Shown here one piece after another: positions 31,975 through 43,620 of a stretch of 64,000 bases of DNA; the first letter of the stretch is position 1; every line of letters starts with the position of its first letter. The notes beneath the pieces were generated by a model that did not search any database, had not been told where the DNA came from, and saw only the letters and a list, made by a program, of their open reading frames with translations. The stretch is from Magnolia sinica (taxonomy: Eukaryota > Streptophyta > Magnoliopsida > Magnoliales > Magnoliaceae): the NCBI RefSeq assembly GCF_029962835.1, contig NC_080588.1:46483001-46547000 (forward strand), given 5' to 3'. The position numbers and the translations under genes are program-made.

Positions 31975-33390
31975 ATGCCCAAGTGGGTTCGTGACAACAC
32001 TCGATGTCTTTTGAGAGAAGAAGGATTGGTTGAAGAGTTATCTATCCATCACAGGATTAGACACCACTCGAGATCCTCAGAGTTAATTGAAGTGATGTCT
32101 GCAAATCAACCGGTTAATTTATCGAGAAGACAACCTCAACCTAGGGGTGAGGAAGTTTAGGATGAGAATAAGGTGCATCAAGCACCCCCGCCTCTTACTT
32201 TGCGAGATTATTTACAACTGGCGGGGGTGAGCACGCCCTCGCACATGGTTTTACCAGAAAATATGGGACACATGGATATTAAATCAAGGGTGATCCGACT
32301 CCTTCCAAAATTTCATGAACTTGAATTTGAAAGTCCATATTTGCATCCGAAAGAGTTTAATGAAATCATAGCCACTTTATATTTTCCAAATGTGTCTGAG
32401 GACATAGTCAGGCTGAAACTCTTTCCCTTTTCTTTGAAAGAGAAAGCTAAGATGTGGTTGCATTCACTACGTCCTAGATCTATTAGCACATGGAATGATA
32501 CGATAAGAGAGTTTATAAAGAAATTTTTTCCACATCATAAAATGAACACCCTTAGAAAGTCAATCATGAACTTTGCCCAAAACGAGGATGAAACATTCTT
32601 CCAATGTTAGGAGCGGTTCAAGGATCTTGCCAGTTCATGCCCACAACACGGTTTTGAAATGTTGCACATTACACACTTTTTCTATGATGGACTAACATCT
32701 TCCATGTGCCAATTGGTTGAGATAATGTGCAATGGGTAATTCATGAATAAAAATATTGATGATGTGTGGGACTACTTGGTTAGACTTGCTGAAAATGCAC
32801 AATCATGGGACACCTACCCAAAATCAAGCACCACTTCTAAGCCCACTCAACCAAAGGAAAAGGGTAGATTATACCTTCTAAAAGAGGATGATGATATCAA
32901 TGCTAAAGTGTCTAATCTCATAAGGAAATTTGATGCGATGGAACTAAAGAAGGATAAGGTTAAGGAAACTGTTTGCGGTATTTATGCTTGCAACGTTCAC
33001 ACAACTGAAAAATTGTCTAACAATATCTACCTTTCAAGAGGTGTTGAATGAGAAATTCAATGCCATGAACAATTACCAAAGACCTTTCAATGGACCTACC
33101 TCCAATACATACAATCCTAGTTGGAGAATCATCCGAACTTCAGTTGGAGGAATGTACAAACTACTACCCCTCAGGGTTTCTTTAATCAAATTCCAAATCA
33201 AGTGAAACCTCAAGAGGATCCAATTCTAAAATATATTCAAAATCAAGAGCTTATTACTCAGGGTATATTGCAAATCCTTCAAACATTTCAAAGGCCATAC
33301 AAGGGCGTGAGACAAAAAATTCAATTGGGGAAAAAGGGATTCTTCCAGCCCAACCTTTTCCCAATCATAAACCGCAGTATGAAATAAGTG
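31975..33390 (+). pseudogene. Gypsy gag
   Basis: A start at 31975 opens MPKWVRDNTRC; a stop at 32158 is followed by PPPLTLRDYLQLAG. The central gag block then reads FPFSLKEKAKMWLHSLRP and FIKKFFPHHKMNTLRKSI, a stop, ERFKDLASSCPQHGF, and FFYDGLTSSMCQLVE. These are hallmarks of the retrotransposon gag domain (RLFPFSL..KA..WL; FF....T..LR; CP.HG). Frameshifts occur near 33050 and stops at 32608 and 32736. No zinc knuckle is visible, as is common in this branch. It would form the particle shell; it is non-functional here. Confidence 0.85.
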
Positions 33391-33410
33391 ATCAAAGCTC
33401 TTCAAATCAA

Positions 33411-34202
33411 ATGGAGCAAGCTAAGTCTATCACCACTCTTAGGAGTGGGAAGATAATTGACAAATCTATTCCGGCAAGGGCTGAAAAGCCTAAGGACGCA
33501 GAAGAGGACAACAATGATAGACTTAACATTGCTCCACAAGAATTGGAACTAGAACTTCAAGGCAAGTCGATTACCCTATTCCCCCAACGGTTGATTGCAC
33601 CAAAATCTCTCTCTAACTCTCAGGACATTCTAGAGGTGTTGAAATAAGTGAAGGTCAATATTCCTTTACTAGATGCGGTAAAACAAACACCTTCATATAC
33701 CAAATTTCTGAAAGACTTGTGTACGACCAAAAGACGGCAAAATATTCAAAAGAAAATCTTCTTAACTGAAAAAGTGAGTACTATCCTAAAGTAAGATGTG
33801 CCACAGAAATTCGAAGATCCCTGTAGCTTAACCATACCTTGTGTAGTTGGGAACTACAGAATTGAGCACGCACTTCTTGACTTAGGAGCAAACATAAATC
33901 TGATTCCCTACTCGGTCTATAAACAGTTAAGTTTGGGTGAATTGAAACCCACCTTAACCACATTCCAACTTGCTGATTGCTTAGTTCGTGTACCAAGAGG
34001 GATAATTGAGGATGTGTTGGTCCAAGTTAACAGACTCTACTACCTGACAAATTTTATTATCATGGATATGGAACCCATCAGTAACATGAGCATTCAAATT
34101 CCCGTCATTCTCAGTCACCCATTCCTTACCACTTCAAACACAATCATTAATTGCAGGAATGGAGTCATGAGTATGTCTTTCGAGAACATGACTTGGAGTT
34201 GA
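33411..34202 (+). pseudogene. Gypsy protease region
   Basis: The segment starts with ITTLRSGKIIDK, the conserved lead into the protease of this branch, and contains LTIPCVVGNYRIEHALLDLG (DLGA active site with Leu at the usual S/T position, seen also in other Athila/Tat elements), NLIPYSVYKQLSLGELKPT and VILSHPFLTTSNTIINCRNG. Stops lie at 33646 and 33793. Retroviral-type aspartic protease for processing Gag-Pol. Confidence 0.85.
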
Positions 34203-35575
34203 ATATCTTTTTCAATACAGGCAAACGGTTGGAGGATGATGAAGATTTCCACGACAATAACATGATTGACTCTTTCATAGAAGATAGAACACTTTTGACC
34301 TTATCCTCTGACCCTCTAGAGACGTGCCTGGCCCACTCCCATGATTTTGATGATAACATGATTAGGGACACGGGTGTCATACTTGATACTGTGCTAGTAC
34401 TTAAAGTTAATTGGTGGAGGCCACAATTTGAAGAGTTACCCCAAACCAATGTAATACTTCTACCATCTAACCTCAAAGCACCGAAGCTTGACCTAAAACC
34501 TTTACCCTCTGATTTGAAATATGTCTATTTAGGTTAAGATGAGACATACCTGACGGTGATTTCTTCCCACCATGAGCAAGAACAGGAGAGTATGCTCATC
34601 TCTACTCTCATTAAGTATAAGGAAGCCCTTGGATGGTCAATTACGGACCTCAAGGGAATTGATCCTTCGATTGGTACTCACCACATTTATCTTGAGGATA
34701 ATGTGAAGACCCCTCGGCAATCACAACGTAGACTAAATCCAAACATGAAGGAAGTGATTAAGGCTAAGGTTCTTAAACTATTGGATGTGGGTATCATATA
34801 CCCGATATTCGATAGTTAATGGGTGAGTCCAACTCAGGTGGTTCCCAAGAAGTCTGGAATCACTATCGTAGCTAATGCCAACAATGAACTCGTGCCAACT
34901 AGAGTTAATATTGGTTGGAGAATGTGCATTGACTACAGGAAGTTGAATACCATCACGAGGAAGGACTACTTTCCTTTGCCCTTCATCGATCAAATCTTGG
35001 AAAGGCTAGCTGGTCATTCCTATTACTGTTTCCTTGATAGATATTCGGGCTATAACCAGATAGAGATAGCTCCTGAAGATCAGGAAAAGATCATGTTCAC
35101 ATGTCCTTTTGGCACCTTTGCTTACCGAAGAATGCCATTCGGACTGTATAATGCTCCTGTCACTTTTCAGCGATGCATGATTAGTATTTTTTTCTGATAT
35201 TATGGGGCAATAATTAAAGGTCTTGATGGACGACTTCTCTGTCTTTGGTCCATCTTTCAATGATTGCTTAGAGAATCTTAAATGTGTGCTAAAAAGATGT
35301 GAAGAAAAAAATTTGGTACTCAATTGGGAGAAGTGTCATTTAATGGTTTGTAAGGGAATTGTTCTTGGACACATCATCTCATCCAAGGAAATTGAGGTAG
35401 ATAAAGTGAAAATTGATCTTATCTCTAACCTACCTCCACCCAAGAACATACGAGACGTGCGATCCTTCTTAGGACATGCCAGGTTTTACAGGAGATTTAT
35501 AAAGGACATTGGTCACCGCTCTCATCCTTTATGTAATCTACTTCAAAAAGGATGCACCATACGAGTGGACTGAGC
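34203..35575 (+). pseudogene. Gypsy reverse transcriptase
   Basis: Segments in order: linker to 34537 (stop), then IDPSIGTHHIYLEDN, a stop near 34820, WRMCIDYRKLNTITRKD, FPLPFIDQILERLAGHSYYC, LDRYSGYNQIEIAPEDQEK, CPFGTFAYRRMPFGLYNAP. After a frameshift near 35195 come VLMDDFSVFG and NWEKCHLMVCKGIVLGH, then PKNIRDVRSFLGHARFYRRF. The catalytic aspartates are retained in the LMDD box (the family often has FMDD). It lacks an intact frame. Confidence 0.9.
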
Positions 35576-36040
35576 AATGCCAAAAGACTTTTACTAAGCT
35601 CAAGGGCATGTTAACCACTGCACCTAACATGCAGCCACCTGACCAGAGCCTTCCTTTTGAACTTATATGTGACACGTCTGACTATACTCTTGGGGTAGTT
35701 TTAGGCCAGAGAAAAGATAAGAAGCCCTACGTTATTCATTACGCAAGTAGAACTCTAAATCCTACCCAAGTGAACTACTCTACTATGAAAAAGGAACTCT
35801 TCACCGTAGTGTTCGCTCTAGACAAATTTAGGTCCTACTTGATCAGATCCAAGATCGTCATTTACATAGATCATGCGGCACTCAAGTATTTTCTTTCTAA
35901 GAATGATGTTAAGCCCTACCTAATAAGATGGATCCTCTTACTCCAAGAATTTAATTTGGAAATAAAAGATAAAAAGGGAGTAGAGAATGTAGTAGCTGAC
36001 CATCTTTCCCGCCTTGATCTCTCTGATTCCCTGGAGACGA
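35576..36040 (+). pseudogene. Gypsy RNase H
   Basis: After a frame change near 35560 the frame from 35509 continues with [71 protein letters not shown] and [13 protein letters not shown]. These match the RT-proximal RNase H domain (D at DTSD, E at KKEL, D at IDH; ADxLSR end). It is the longest intact frame in the element (244 codons to 36243). Confidence 0.9.
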
Positions 36041-36639
36041 CACATATAAATGACATGTTCCCTAACGAACAATTGTTTAAAATATCCCATTCACCTTGGT
36101 TTGCTGATATTGCTAATCATCTTGCCACAAGTTTCATGCCGACACATTGGACTGCGCAAGATAAGAAAAAATTCTTCACCGAGATCTTAAGTTCTTTTAG
36201 GATGATCCATATTTGTTTAAATATTGCCCAAACCAAATCTTAAGGAGATGTGTGCCAGACAATGAACATCAAAGTGTCATCTCCTTTTGTCACTCTTAGG
36301 CCTATGGTAGTCACTTTTTTGCTAAAAAGACCACGGCCAAGATTCTGTAGTATGGCTTTTACTGGCCCACTATGTTCAGGGACACTCATGAGTTTTGCAA
36401 AGCTTATGAGCGTTGTTAGAAGTTGGGAGCATTGTCCCATCGAAATATGATGCCTTTGAACCCCGTTCTGATCATTAAAGCATTTGATTGCTAGGGTATT
36501 GATTTCATGTGATCGTTCCCCTAATCTTTTGGGAATTTATATATTTTGCTCGCCATAGACTATATCACTAAATGGGTTGAAGCGATTCCTTGTAGGAACA
36601 ATGATCATTAAATGGTCATTAAATTATTAAAAGAGAACA
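36041..36639 (+). pseudogene. Gypsy integrase, N-terminal part
   Basis: Broken reading with [17 protein letters not shown], a zinc-binding region in which the usual CKACERC reads CKAYERC (one cysteine lost), GALSHRNMMPLNP, a core-domain start with GIDFM and YITKWVEAIPCRNNDH. It is then cut at 36644 inside the stretch that continues at 41240 with GTPHAIISDGGSHF. Multiple stops. The D of the GIDF block is present. Confidence 0.85.
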
Positions 36640-37339
36640 TCCTTTATGAGACCCGTATCCTAGTCCGTACCGTTCCGTAGACTTCTGTGATCCTCCCAGT
36701 CAAATTCTAAAAACCTGTGACCTGTAATCGGCATTTGCGCGTGACCCTAAGTCATATCCCGTAGATCTGAGTCAGCTCGACCATAGACTTGTACCCTTGT
36801 GATCGTGCCGTTGCCACAACTCTAGTGCTGCGTCTCGCATGCCAATGCGATACCCAGGCCAGGAGTTGTGGACCTGGGCATATTTTAAGGAAAACATCGT
36901 GCATTTGCAAAATCTAGGAGAATCTCTACTAAATATCAATCAATCAATCAATGTACAAGTTAAGTACATATCCCATCACACCCATCCCTCTCTCACCCAA
37001 AAGTCAACACAACTCATCACTGCATCCATCACCCATCCCTCTCTCCTTACATCACCACTCCTCTCTCTCTCATTTCTCACTCCATCCCAAGCACCAAGAG
37101 AGAGTGGACGTTCAAGCTTCCCAAGGAGAAGCTAAGTGTGGCCCACTTCTTACCCCTCTCATCTCTCATCTCCACCCTTCAATCTTCATCTTCTACCATA
37201 AAAAGGGAAGCTAAGGAGTTAAGGAGCCATGTGACCAAGAAAGAGCAAAATCGGTGGGTGATCCACTGTTGATTTTCATTTGAGGGCCCACTTGTGATGG
37301 GACCCATTTTAATGTGTGTTTTAAAAAAAGAGGGGCCCA

Positions 37340-37400
37340 TAGTGGCGGGGTCCCTCCACTACGCCGCCTCTCTCTTTCTCTCTCCCTCTCTTTCATTTCT
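37340..37400. repeat. CT-rich tract in the solo LTR
   Basis: CCTCTCTCTTTCTCTCTCCC-type sequence near 37365-37400, typical of plant promoter-proximal Y patches, although no defined TATA box precedes it. Confidence 0.6.
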
Positions 37401-37409
37401 TTTGTTGAT

Positions 37410-38720
37410 AATGTAGCTGTGTGGCCCACCTGAATGGACCCCACCATGAAGTATGTATTTTATCCATGTCGTCCATCAAGTGGGCCCACCTGGTAGTCCG
37501 TTTGGACGGGCCTGATTAAAGGAAAACACAAATATCAGTCGATCCAAATCTTTGGTGGGCCACCACATGGATCCACCTTTGATGTTTGTGGTGTACCCGC
37601 ACCGTCCAGACCCCCTGGACGGTAGGTCCCAGTAGCCACAGTTGTTATATATCGTCAGCAAGTTCTGTGGATCTCACAGTGATACATGTGGTCCTAGACG
37701 GTGTGACCCACCTCTATATATATATTCTTATATATATATTAATATAATATTATGGTGGGCCCCACATGGGACCCACCTTACTGGAAGCGGATTGGTTGGT
37801 TTACCGTACATCAGCTATATTAGCTGGTGTATTGACGTTGGGGTCTGATCATCCAGACCGTCCATCTATGTGGACCCCACCTTGATCCAGACTATCCGTC
37901 CCTATTTGGGCGTGAGACCCACCCACATGTGCCACACGTGTGGGGTGGGCCCACCTTACTAGAAGCGAATTGGCTGGTGTACCTTACAAACAACATGTAG
38001 CTGTTGACATTAGAAAGTTTTATGGGCCATCATGATGTATGTGTTTATATACCATCCGTCCATCCATTTTTGGTTGGACGTGGGCCCACCCCCACCTTAA
38101 TGTATTTATTGTATATCAGCACCATCCATTTAGACGGGCTGTGTGGGGCGCACCATGATGTATTGTATATCCAAGCCTTCCATCCATCTAGACGATACTG
38201 TGGGATGCACCTTGATGTATCTGATCCATCCAGCCATCCATTTGGACGTTTTGCTGGATGGGGCCCACCTTGATGAAAGTGTTATACATTCACACCATCT
38301 GTCTGTCCTATATAGGGACGTGGGATCCTCATGAAATGTATGGTTTTCCACACCGATCCAACTAAGGGGATTCAAATCTCAGGTGGAGCCTACCTGGATG
38401 AAGGGAAATGTATATATAAGCTTGATCCAAAGCTCTGGTGGGCCACCACGTGGACCCACCTTAATTTATGCATTTTATCTCCACCGTCCATTTGGACGGT
38501 GGGACCCACCCACAATGCATGTGTTGTATCCATACCATTCAATCATCAGTAGAGATCATTTTGTGGCATTACAATGAGAATGAGATAGATATAATTTTCA
38601 AGTGGGACCCACCGTTATGTATTTCATCCATGCTGTCTAGCAGCTGTGGGTCCCAACGTGATGTATATGTTGTAATTCGCACCATCCAGCCATAGACGGT
38701 GGGACTCATTTGATGTATGT
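37410..38720. repeat. Degenerate tandem array of MITE-end-like units
   Basis: CCCACCTTGATGTAT, GTATATCCACACC and CCATCCATTTGGACGG recur about every 65-90 bases, with at least eight recognisable units at 38020-38720 and looser ones upstream. GAAGCGGATTGGTTGGT and GAAGCGAATTGGCTGGTGTA (37783, 37957) are also the terminal sequence of the palindromic MITE at 214. The array looks built from repeated MITE termini or shared ancestry with them. Confidence 0.75.
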
Positions 38721-38769
38721 GTTTTATATCCACGCCATCCATCCATGTTGTTGGACATGCAGGGCCCAC

Positions 38770-39240
38770 CTGTTGTATGTGCAGGGCCCGTTGTGGCCAT
38801 ATGTGAAGCCCATTGTGGCCATATGTGAGGCCCATTATGGTTGTGTGTTTGAGGCCGACTTGAGACCTGTGTATGCGGCCATTATGATGTATGAGGCCCA
38901 TTGTGATATGTATTATGCCCATGTGATGCGGCCCACTGTGATGTATGAGGCCCATTGTGATATGTATTAGGCCCATGAGATGCAGCCCACTTGATGTATA
39001 TGAGGTCCTTGTATAAGGTCCATTGTGATATGTATTAGGCCCATGTGATGTGGCCCATTGCGATGTATTTGAGGCCCATGTGATACAGCCCGATGTGATG
39101 TATATTAGGCCCTCATGTGAGGCCCATTGTGATGTATATTAGGCCCTCATGTGAGGCCCATTGTGATGTATATTGGGCTCTTGTGTGAGGCTCATTATAT
39201 TGTATGTGAGGCCCTTATGTGAGGCCGTGGGCCGCACTAT
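38770..39240. repeat. Tandem array, GAGGCCCATTGTGATGTAT units
   Basis: About fifteen degenerate units of 25-40 bases carrying GAGGCCCATTGTGATGTAT, TTAGGCCCATGTGATG or TAGGCCCTCATGTG. Two adjacent units near 39100-39170 are almost identical, so local slippage has continued. Confidence 0.85.
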
Positions 39241-39370
39241 ATGTTTGGCCCTATGAGGGCCACTCCTTGGGAGCAATGTAGCTTAAATGTCCACATTGAT
39301 GGGCAATGATGGTTAAATGTCTACATTGTGACCTTCCTTTAGGCCTTGTTACGTCCATTCTCATTGATGT

Positions 39371-39578
39371 TGATTATCGATGCTGATTATCGGTGCCAAT
39401 TATCAAGGCCGATTGTCGATGCTGATTATCGGTGCCGATTATTGAGGCCGATTATCGAGGCCGATGCTGATCATCGATGTCGATTATCAATGTTGATTAT
39501 CAGTACCGATTATCGACGCCGATGTTGATCATCGATGCCGATTATCGAGTTATCGATGTTGATTATCGATATCAATTA
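39371..39578. repeat. Minisatellite, GATTATCGATGCC units
   Basis: About fourteen copies of a 13-16-base unit (GATTATCGATGCT, GATTATCGGTGCC, GATTATCGAGGCC). The unit holds ATCGAT palindromes. Spacing is irregular because of short deletions. Confidence 0.9.
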
Positions 39579-41234
39579 TGAGTATGTGACAACATAACAC
39601 CATAATACATGCTCATATGCATCATTCGCATGTTTGTTATGAGATGCGATTGACCATCACATATGCTATAGGGTAAGTTGTTTATGAGACTCCCTGATAG
39701 GCGAAGTCGTCCTACATGAGCACATGGTATGCGCAGGATTGATGCATGATTAGACTGTATGACTTATGCATCTCACAGTTTAGGATGTGAGCGACATTAG
39801 GGTTGTGGCCTCCACAGGCATGTCATGGATGGCCAAATGGGACACCAAAAATGTTTGGTTTGAGTATCTGGGCACGTTGGATGTCCATGGGTGAAAGTCC
39901 TTAAACCTCCGTGGCCAGGAGATGCTCCAACGTCTAGACCGAGTAGATAAACATGAGCGCCCGAGTGTCGAATACCAGTAGGTTGCATCTCCCACTGTGT
40001 CATACTTGGTCGGAAGGGGGTGTGGCCTTATCCGCCTAAGTGAGGGGGCTATAAGCTAGGCTGAGTTTGACCAGCTTCCAAATGGGTCTGCTATCGATGA
40101 GTCAGGTAGGCATTGATATACTACTAGCAGGCGGGTAGTGAGGTTTTTTCTACTTACATGGTTGTGCGGTTAGGGAGGCGGCAGCCAATGTGAAGTGTAC
40201 TAGACCCCGGTGATGATCCTTAAAATGTACGATACTGATATGTGGACTTACAGAGTAGCAGTTGTGTACTCAGCATTTGATTCATTCATTTATTCACTAT
40301 CCACTCGGGCTGGTGGTGCACAACTAATTGTTGTGTACCTTCACAATGGCCAGGATTTCGGTTAGGGCGCGCGACTAACCTGAGATCAGGAGTATACCGC
40401 ATTGAGTTTGGCTATTCAAATTTATGTATGAGACTAGTTTGGATAGAAGCCCCTTATGATGAACCCCATAGCCTGTGATATTACGCCCCATCATCCCAAC
40501 TTCACATTCTAGCTTGGTCATTTCCTTCGCACTATATATTGCATTACATTTGCAGCATATGACATTCTGGGTTACTATGTTTCTGCATTTATATGGCTTA
40601 AATACGGCTGACGGTATTCCTAGACTTGTCAGGATTTGCATATTGCATTGCATCCTCAGTATATGATATTTGTCTTATTATGTCTCCACATTACATAGTT
40701 GTTCTACATTATTTCCTTAGTATATGATATTGGCTTATTATGTTTTTACATTACATAGCCTAAATAAGGCTGATGGTATTTATAGACTTACCAGCATATT
40801 TTCGCATTGCTCTAATATTGCATACTTGGCACTTATCTTGGGCACACACTTATACCACCCTCTAAGCTTTCTATAAGCTTATGCACGATAGATGTGTGCA
40901 GGTGGCGTTGGGTTGCAATAGCGTTGAGCTTGAAGCATGCAGCGGTCTTTTGGAGCTTTAATTTTTTATATATGTATTTTTCCTTTCAGCACTATAATCA
41001 ACTGTTTATATTAATGGATATGTGATGATGTTGTTGCCTTTGTGATTTGGGTAAACTTATAGTTGTGTTTATTATGAAACAAATGTACGTTGAAAATCCT
41101 CCTTATAGGATCCCAGGATCGAAATCTGGCGTATGAGTGCTGGAAGCCCAGAATAGGGTACTACGGAGGCTGTCGGCATTGGATTCGATAATCAAAAATT
41201 TTGTAAGCCCGATTTCTGAGTTTGGGGCATGACA

Positions 41235-41985
41235 TCCTTTCCCGGTTTGGAACTCCTCATGCCATCATTAGTGATGGGGGCTCACATTTTTGTAATATGC
41301 CATTTGCGAACTTAATAAAGAAATATGGCATCTCTCAAAAGGTGAACACTCCATATCACCCCCAAACAAGTGGGTAAGCTGAGATTTTAAATAGAAAAAT
41401 TAAACATATCTTGGAAAAAATGGTTAACCCTAACCGTAAGGATTGGTCAATCCGATTGACCGATGCTTTATAGGCATACTGTATTGCATATAAGACCCCT
41501 CCCTTTAGACTTGTCTATGGGAAGGCTTGTCAATTGCCTGTGGAGTTGGAACATATAGCTTACTAGGTAATTAAAAATTTAAATTTCAATATGGATAACG
41601 CTGGCTCGCTACACAAACTTTAATTGAATGAACTCAAAGAGATCCTGAATGATGCATATGAGAACTCGAGAATTTACAAGGATAGGATGAAGGTGTTTCA
41701 TGATTAACACATTTTTCAGAAATCATTCACACTAGGTCAGAAAGTCCTCTTGTATAATTCTCGGTTATATCTCTTCTCGAGCAAACTTCGATCTCGTTGG
41801 ACCAGCCCTTTCATTGTTACCAATGTTTATCCTCATGGGGTTGTTGAGATTCGGAATCCAAACAATGGTAATGAATTTAAAGAAAATGGACATCAATTAA
41901 AGCCATTTGTTGAGAAATTTGATTCAAAGGACATGTCCATACCTCTGCATGATCCTATTTATCAGGATTGATCTCCTAGTGTGAT
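41235..41985 (+). pseudogene. Gypsy integrase, catalytic and C-terminal part
   Basis: From 41240: GTPHAIISDGGSHF (second catalytic aspartate), KKYGISQKVNTPYHPQTSG, a stop, [16 protein letters not shown] (catalytic glutamate), [30 protein letters not shown]. From 41750 an open frame gives the C-terminal fold: [20 protein letters not shown] and [12 protein letters not shown]. Several stops. The split from the N-terminal part is explained entirely by the solo LTR. Confidence 0.88.
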
Positions 41986-43085
41986 GGAGGTATTGTTAGG
42001 TTTATTGCTTTCATGTTATGTTTAGGATAGTTTGCTTTCTGTTTGTTTTACAATAGTTTATTTTTTATTGTTAAACTCTTGTGCTAACCGCATTCAAGCT
42101 GAGATTCTTTGGAAAAAGCCTCAAAATTTCTTCATCAGGTCCTATCTTTCCATCCCTTCTCTTTCAATTATATTATCACTTTTGCAAATCATGCTCACTT
42201 CTTTTACATTGAGGACAATGTAGATTTTAGGTTGGGGATGAGAGATTAGGTAAACTAATTAGCGTTTTCATAGTTTTAAGAAAAATTTGCAAAAGTTTTG
42301 AAAAAATTTCAATGTTTATCTATTTGAAGAGCGATAAGTTGTGTATTTAAGACTATTTTGAGTATGATAATAGGATAGAAATAGAATTTTGAATTGTTAG
42401 AGTTGGAACAACTAAGTAATTTATCACTTATGGTTCTTACATTCAATTGATTAAGAGTAAGTTTGAATATTATGTTATTTATATTATTTTCAGTGAATAT
42501 TACTATAATTTTTTATTGTTAGTATAATAATCATTGAAAGATATTAAGAACCGAGTCTGAAGAATTTTATCCACCTTAAAAGAAGAAAGAACCAGTTAAA
42601 AAATAGGAGATTGACAAAGAGGTTAGAATGAATGAAGAATGACAACATCTTTGAGGGGAATGAAAAATATCTTTGAAAAGGATGTCATGTCTAAAGAACA
42701 GGAATAAATACAAATAACTATCAATATAAAATCAAAAACTGGAAAAAGAAGGAAAAGGGAACAAGTTCGGAATCAATACTTGTGTTTTCAACCAATCTTG
42801 AAGTGATGAGCATGGCTAACATTATAAAAAGATAGTATTTTCACTGAGCACTTGAAAAACTTAATATGCGAACTATGCTCTGACCTAATAGATAAAGGAC
42901 TTATTTAATTGATTTCTTATGTAATTCAACTCTAGGTTTTCAAAATCTCAATTTCTCATCTTGAGTCTACTGATTCATACTTGATTACACAAAAGATCAT
43001 TTTCTTTGAAAGGTTTGAACATTGCGCATTAAAGTTCATTTTCGCATACTTTACTCGGGACTAGCAAAATGCTAGTTGGGGATTA
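41986..43085 (+). other. Gypsy 3' untranslated region
   Basis: 1.1 kb without coding signal between INT and the 3' LTR. It has ACATTGAGGACAATGTAGAT followed by GGTTGGGGATGAGAG near 42210-42245, a purine tract at mid-distance, and AGTTGGGGATTA right before the LTR. Some Athila elements carry an extra ORF here; I see none. Confidence 0.6.
43075..43085 (+). other. Polypurine tract of the Gypsy
   Basis: GTTGGGGATTA adjoins the 3' LTR start TGTAGAGGG; it is less pure than in most elements. Confidence 0.55.
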
Positions 43086-43359
43086 TGTAGAGGGTCAAAT
43101 ATTACATATTGGACCCCAGTTATTACTTGGTTTTATGAACATCATAATGCTTAATGTTCTATTTTACTCATATTTATGTTACAAGGTGAATTTAAGAGCT
43201 TGAATTGGAAAGGATGTTAAAAGCATGGCTTTAACACTCAAGAATCACCAAAGTCAAGATTAGATCTGATGAAACCAAGAATGAATAATACACATACTCA
43301 AGATCCAAGAAAACCAAGTCAAGAATGAAGAAGATCGGAGTTTTGAAGTGAAAATTGGC

Positions 43360-43530
43360 CATCTTTGACTAGTCCTAGCTCCGATTTGACCAGTCCTGCA
43401 TAGGCTCAACCAGTCTTGGGCTCTACTTGACTGGTTGAAGGTGCTTGACTCGAATTCTAGTGAGTAAAACAACTAAAATTCTGTCCGGTTCGACCAATCG
43501 AGGGTGGCTCACGACCAGTCGAGCATTACG
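43360..43530 (+). repeat. CGACTAGTCG-type cluster in the Gypsy 3' LTR
   Basis: TTGACTAGTCC, TTGACCAGTCC, CTCAACCAGTCTTGG, TTGACTGGTTGAAGG, TTCGACCAATCGAGG and CACGACCAGTCGAGC. The copies differ from those of the 5' LTR, so the cluster has drifted while keeping its core. Confidence 0.8.
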
Positions 43531-43608
43531 CAAAACTTGTGCGGAGTGCGTAAATTTAAGGCGGTTTCTGAAAATTTCCAACTCAGTACGAAAGGTTAAG
43601 ACCAAAAA

Positions 43609-43620
43609 CTATAAATAGGG
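43609..43620 (+). promoter_or_regulatory. TATA box of the Gypsy 3' LTR
   Basis: CTATAAATAGGG, same position relative to the cluster as in the 5' LTR. Confidence 0.8.

Larger units (their letters stand above)
36645..41234 (+). mobile_element. 4.59-kb solo LTR of a Tekay/Del-like chromovirus
   Basis: TCCTT precedes (36640-36644) and follows (41235-41239) it, a perfect 5-bp duplication. It starts TATGAGACCCG and ends TTTGGGGCATGACA; the LTRs of the element at 51991-64000 start TGTGAGACCCG and end TCTGGGGTGTGACA in their own orientation. The last 150 bases share CCTCCTTATAGGATCCCAGG and GGGTACTACGGAGGCTGT with that element, and 39880-40110 matches 52780-53010 in reverse. No internal region remains, so recombination between two LTRs removed it. 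The solo LTR is one of the largest single pieces in the window. Confidence 0.9.

Noticed and set aside
38770..39240. CRISPR-like array suggested by regular short repeats
   Set aside because: This is plant nuclear DNA; the units are degenerate, the spacers are also repetitive, and no cas genes are present.
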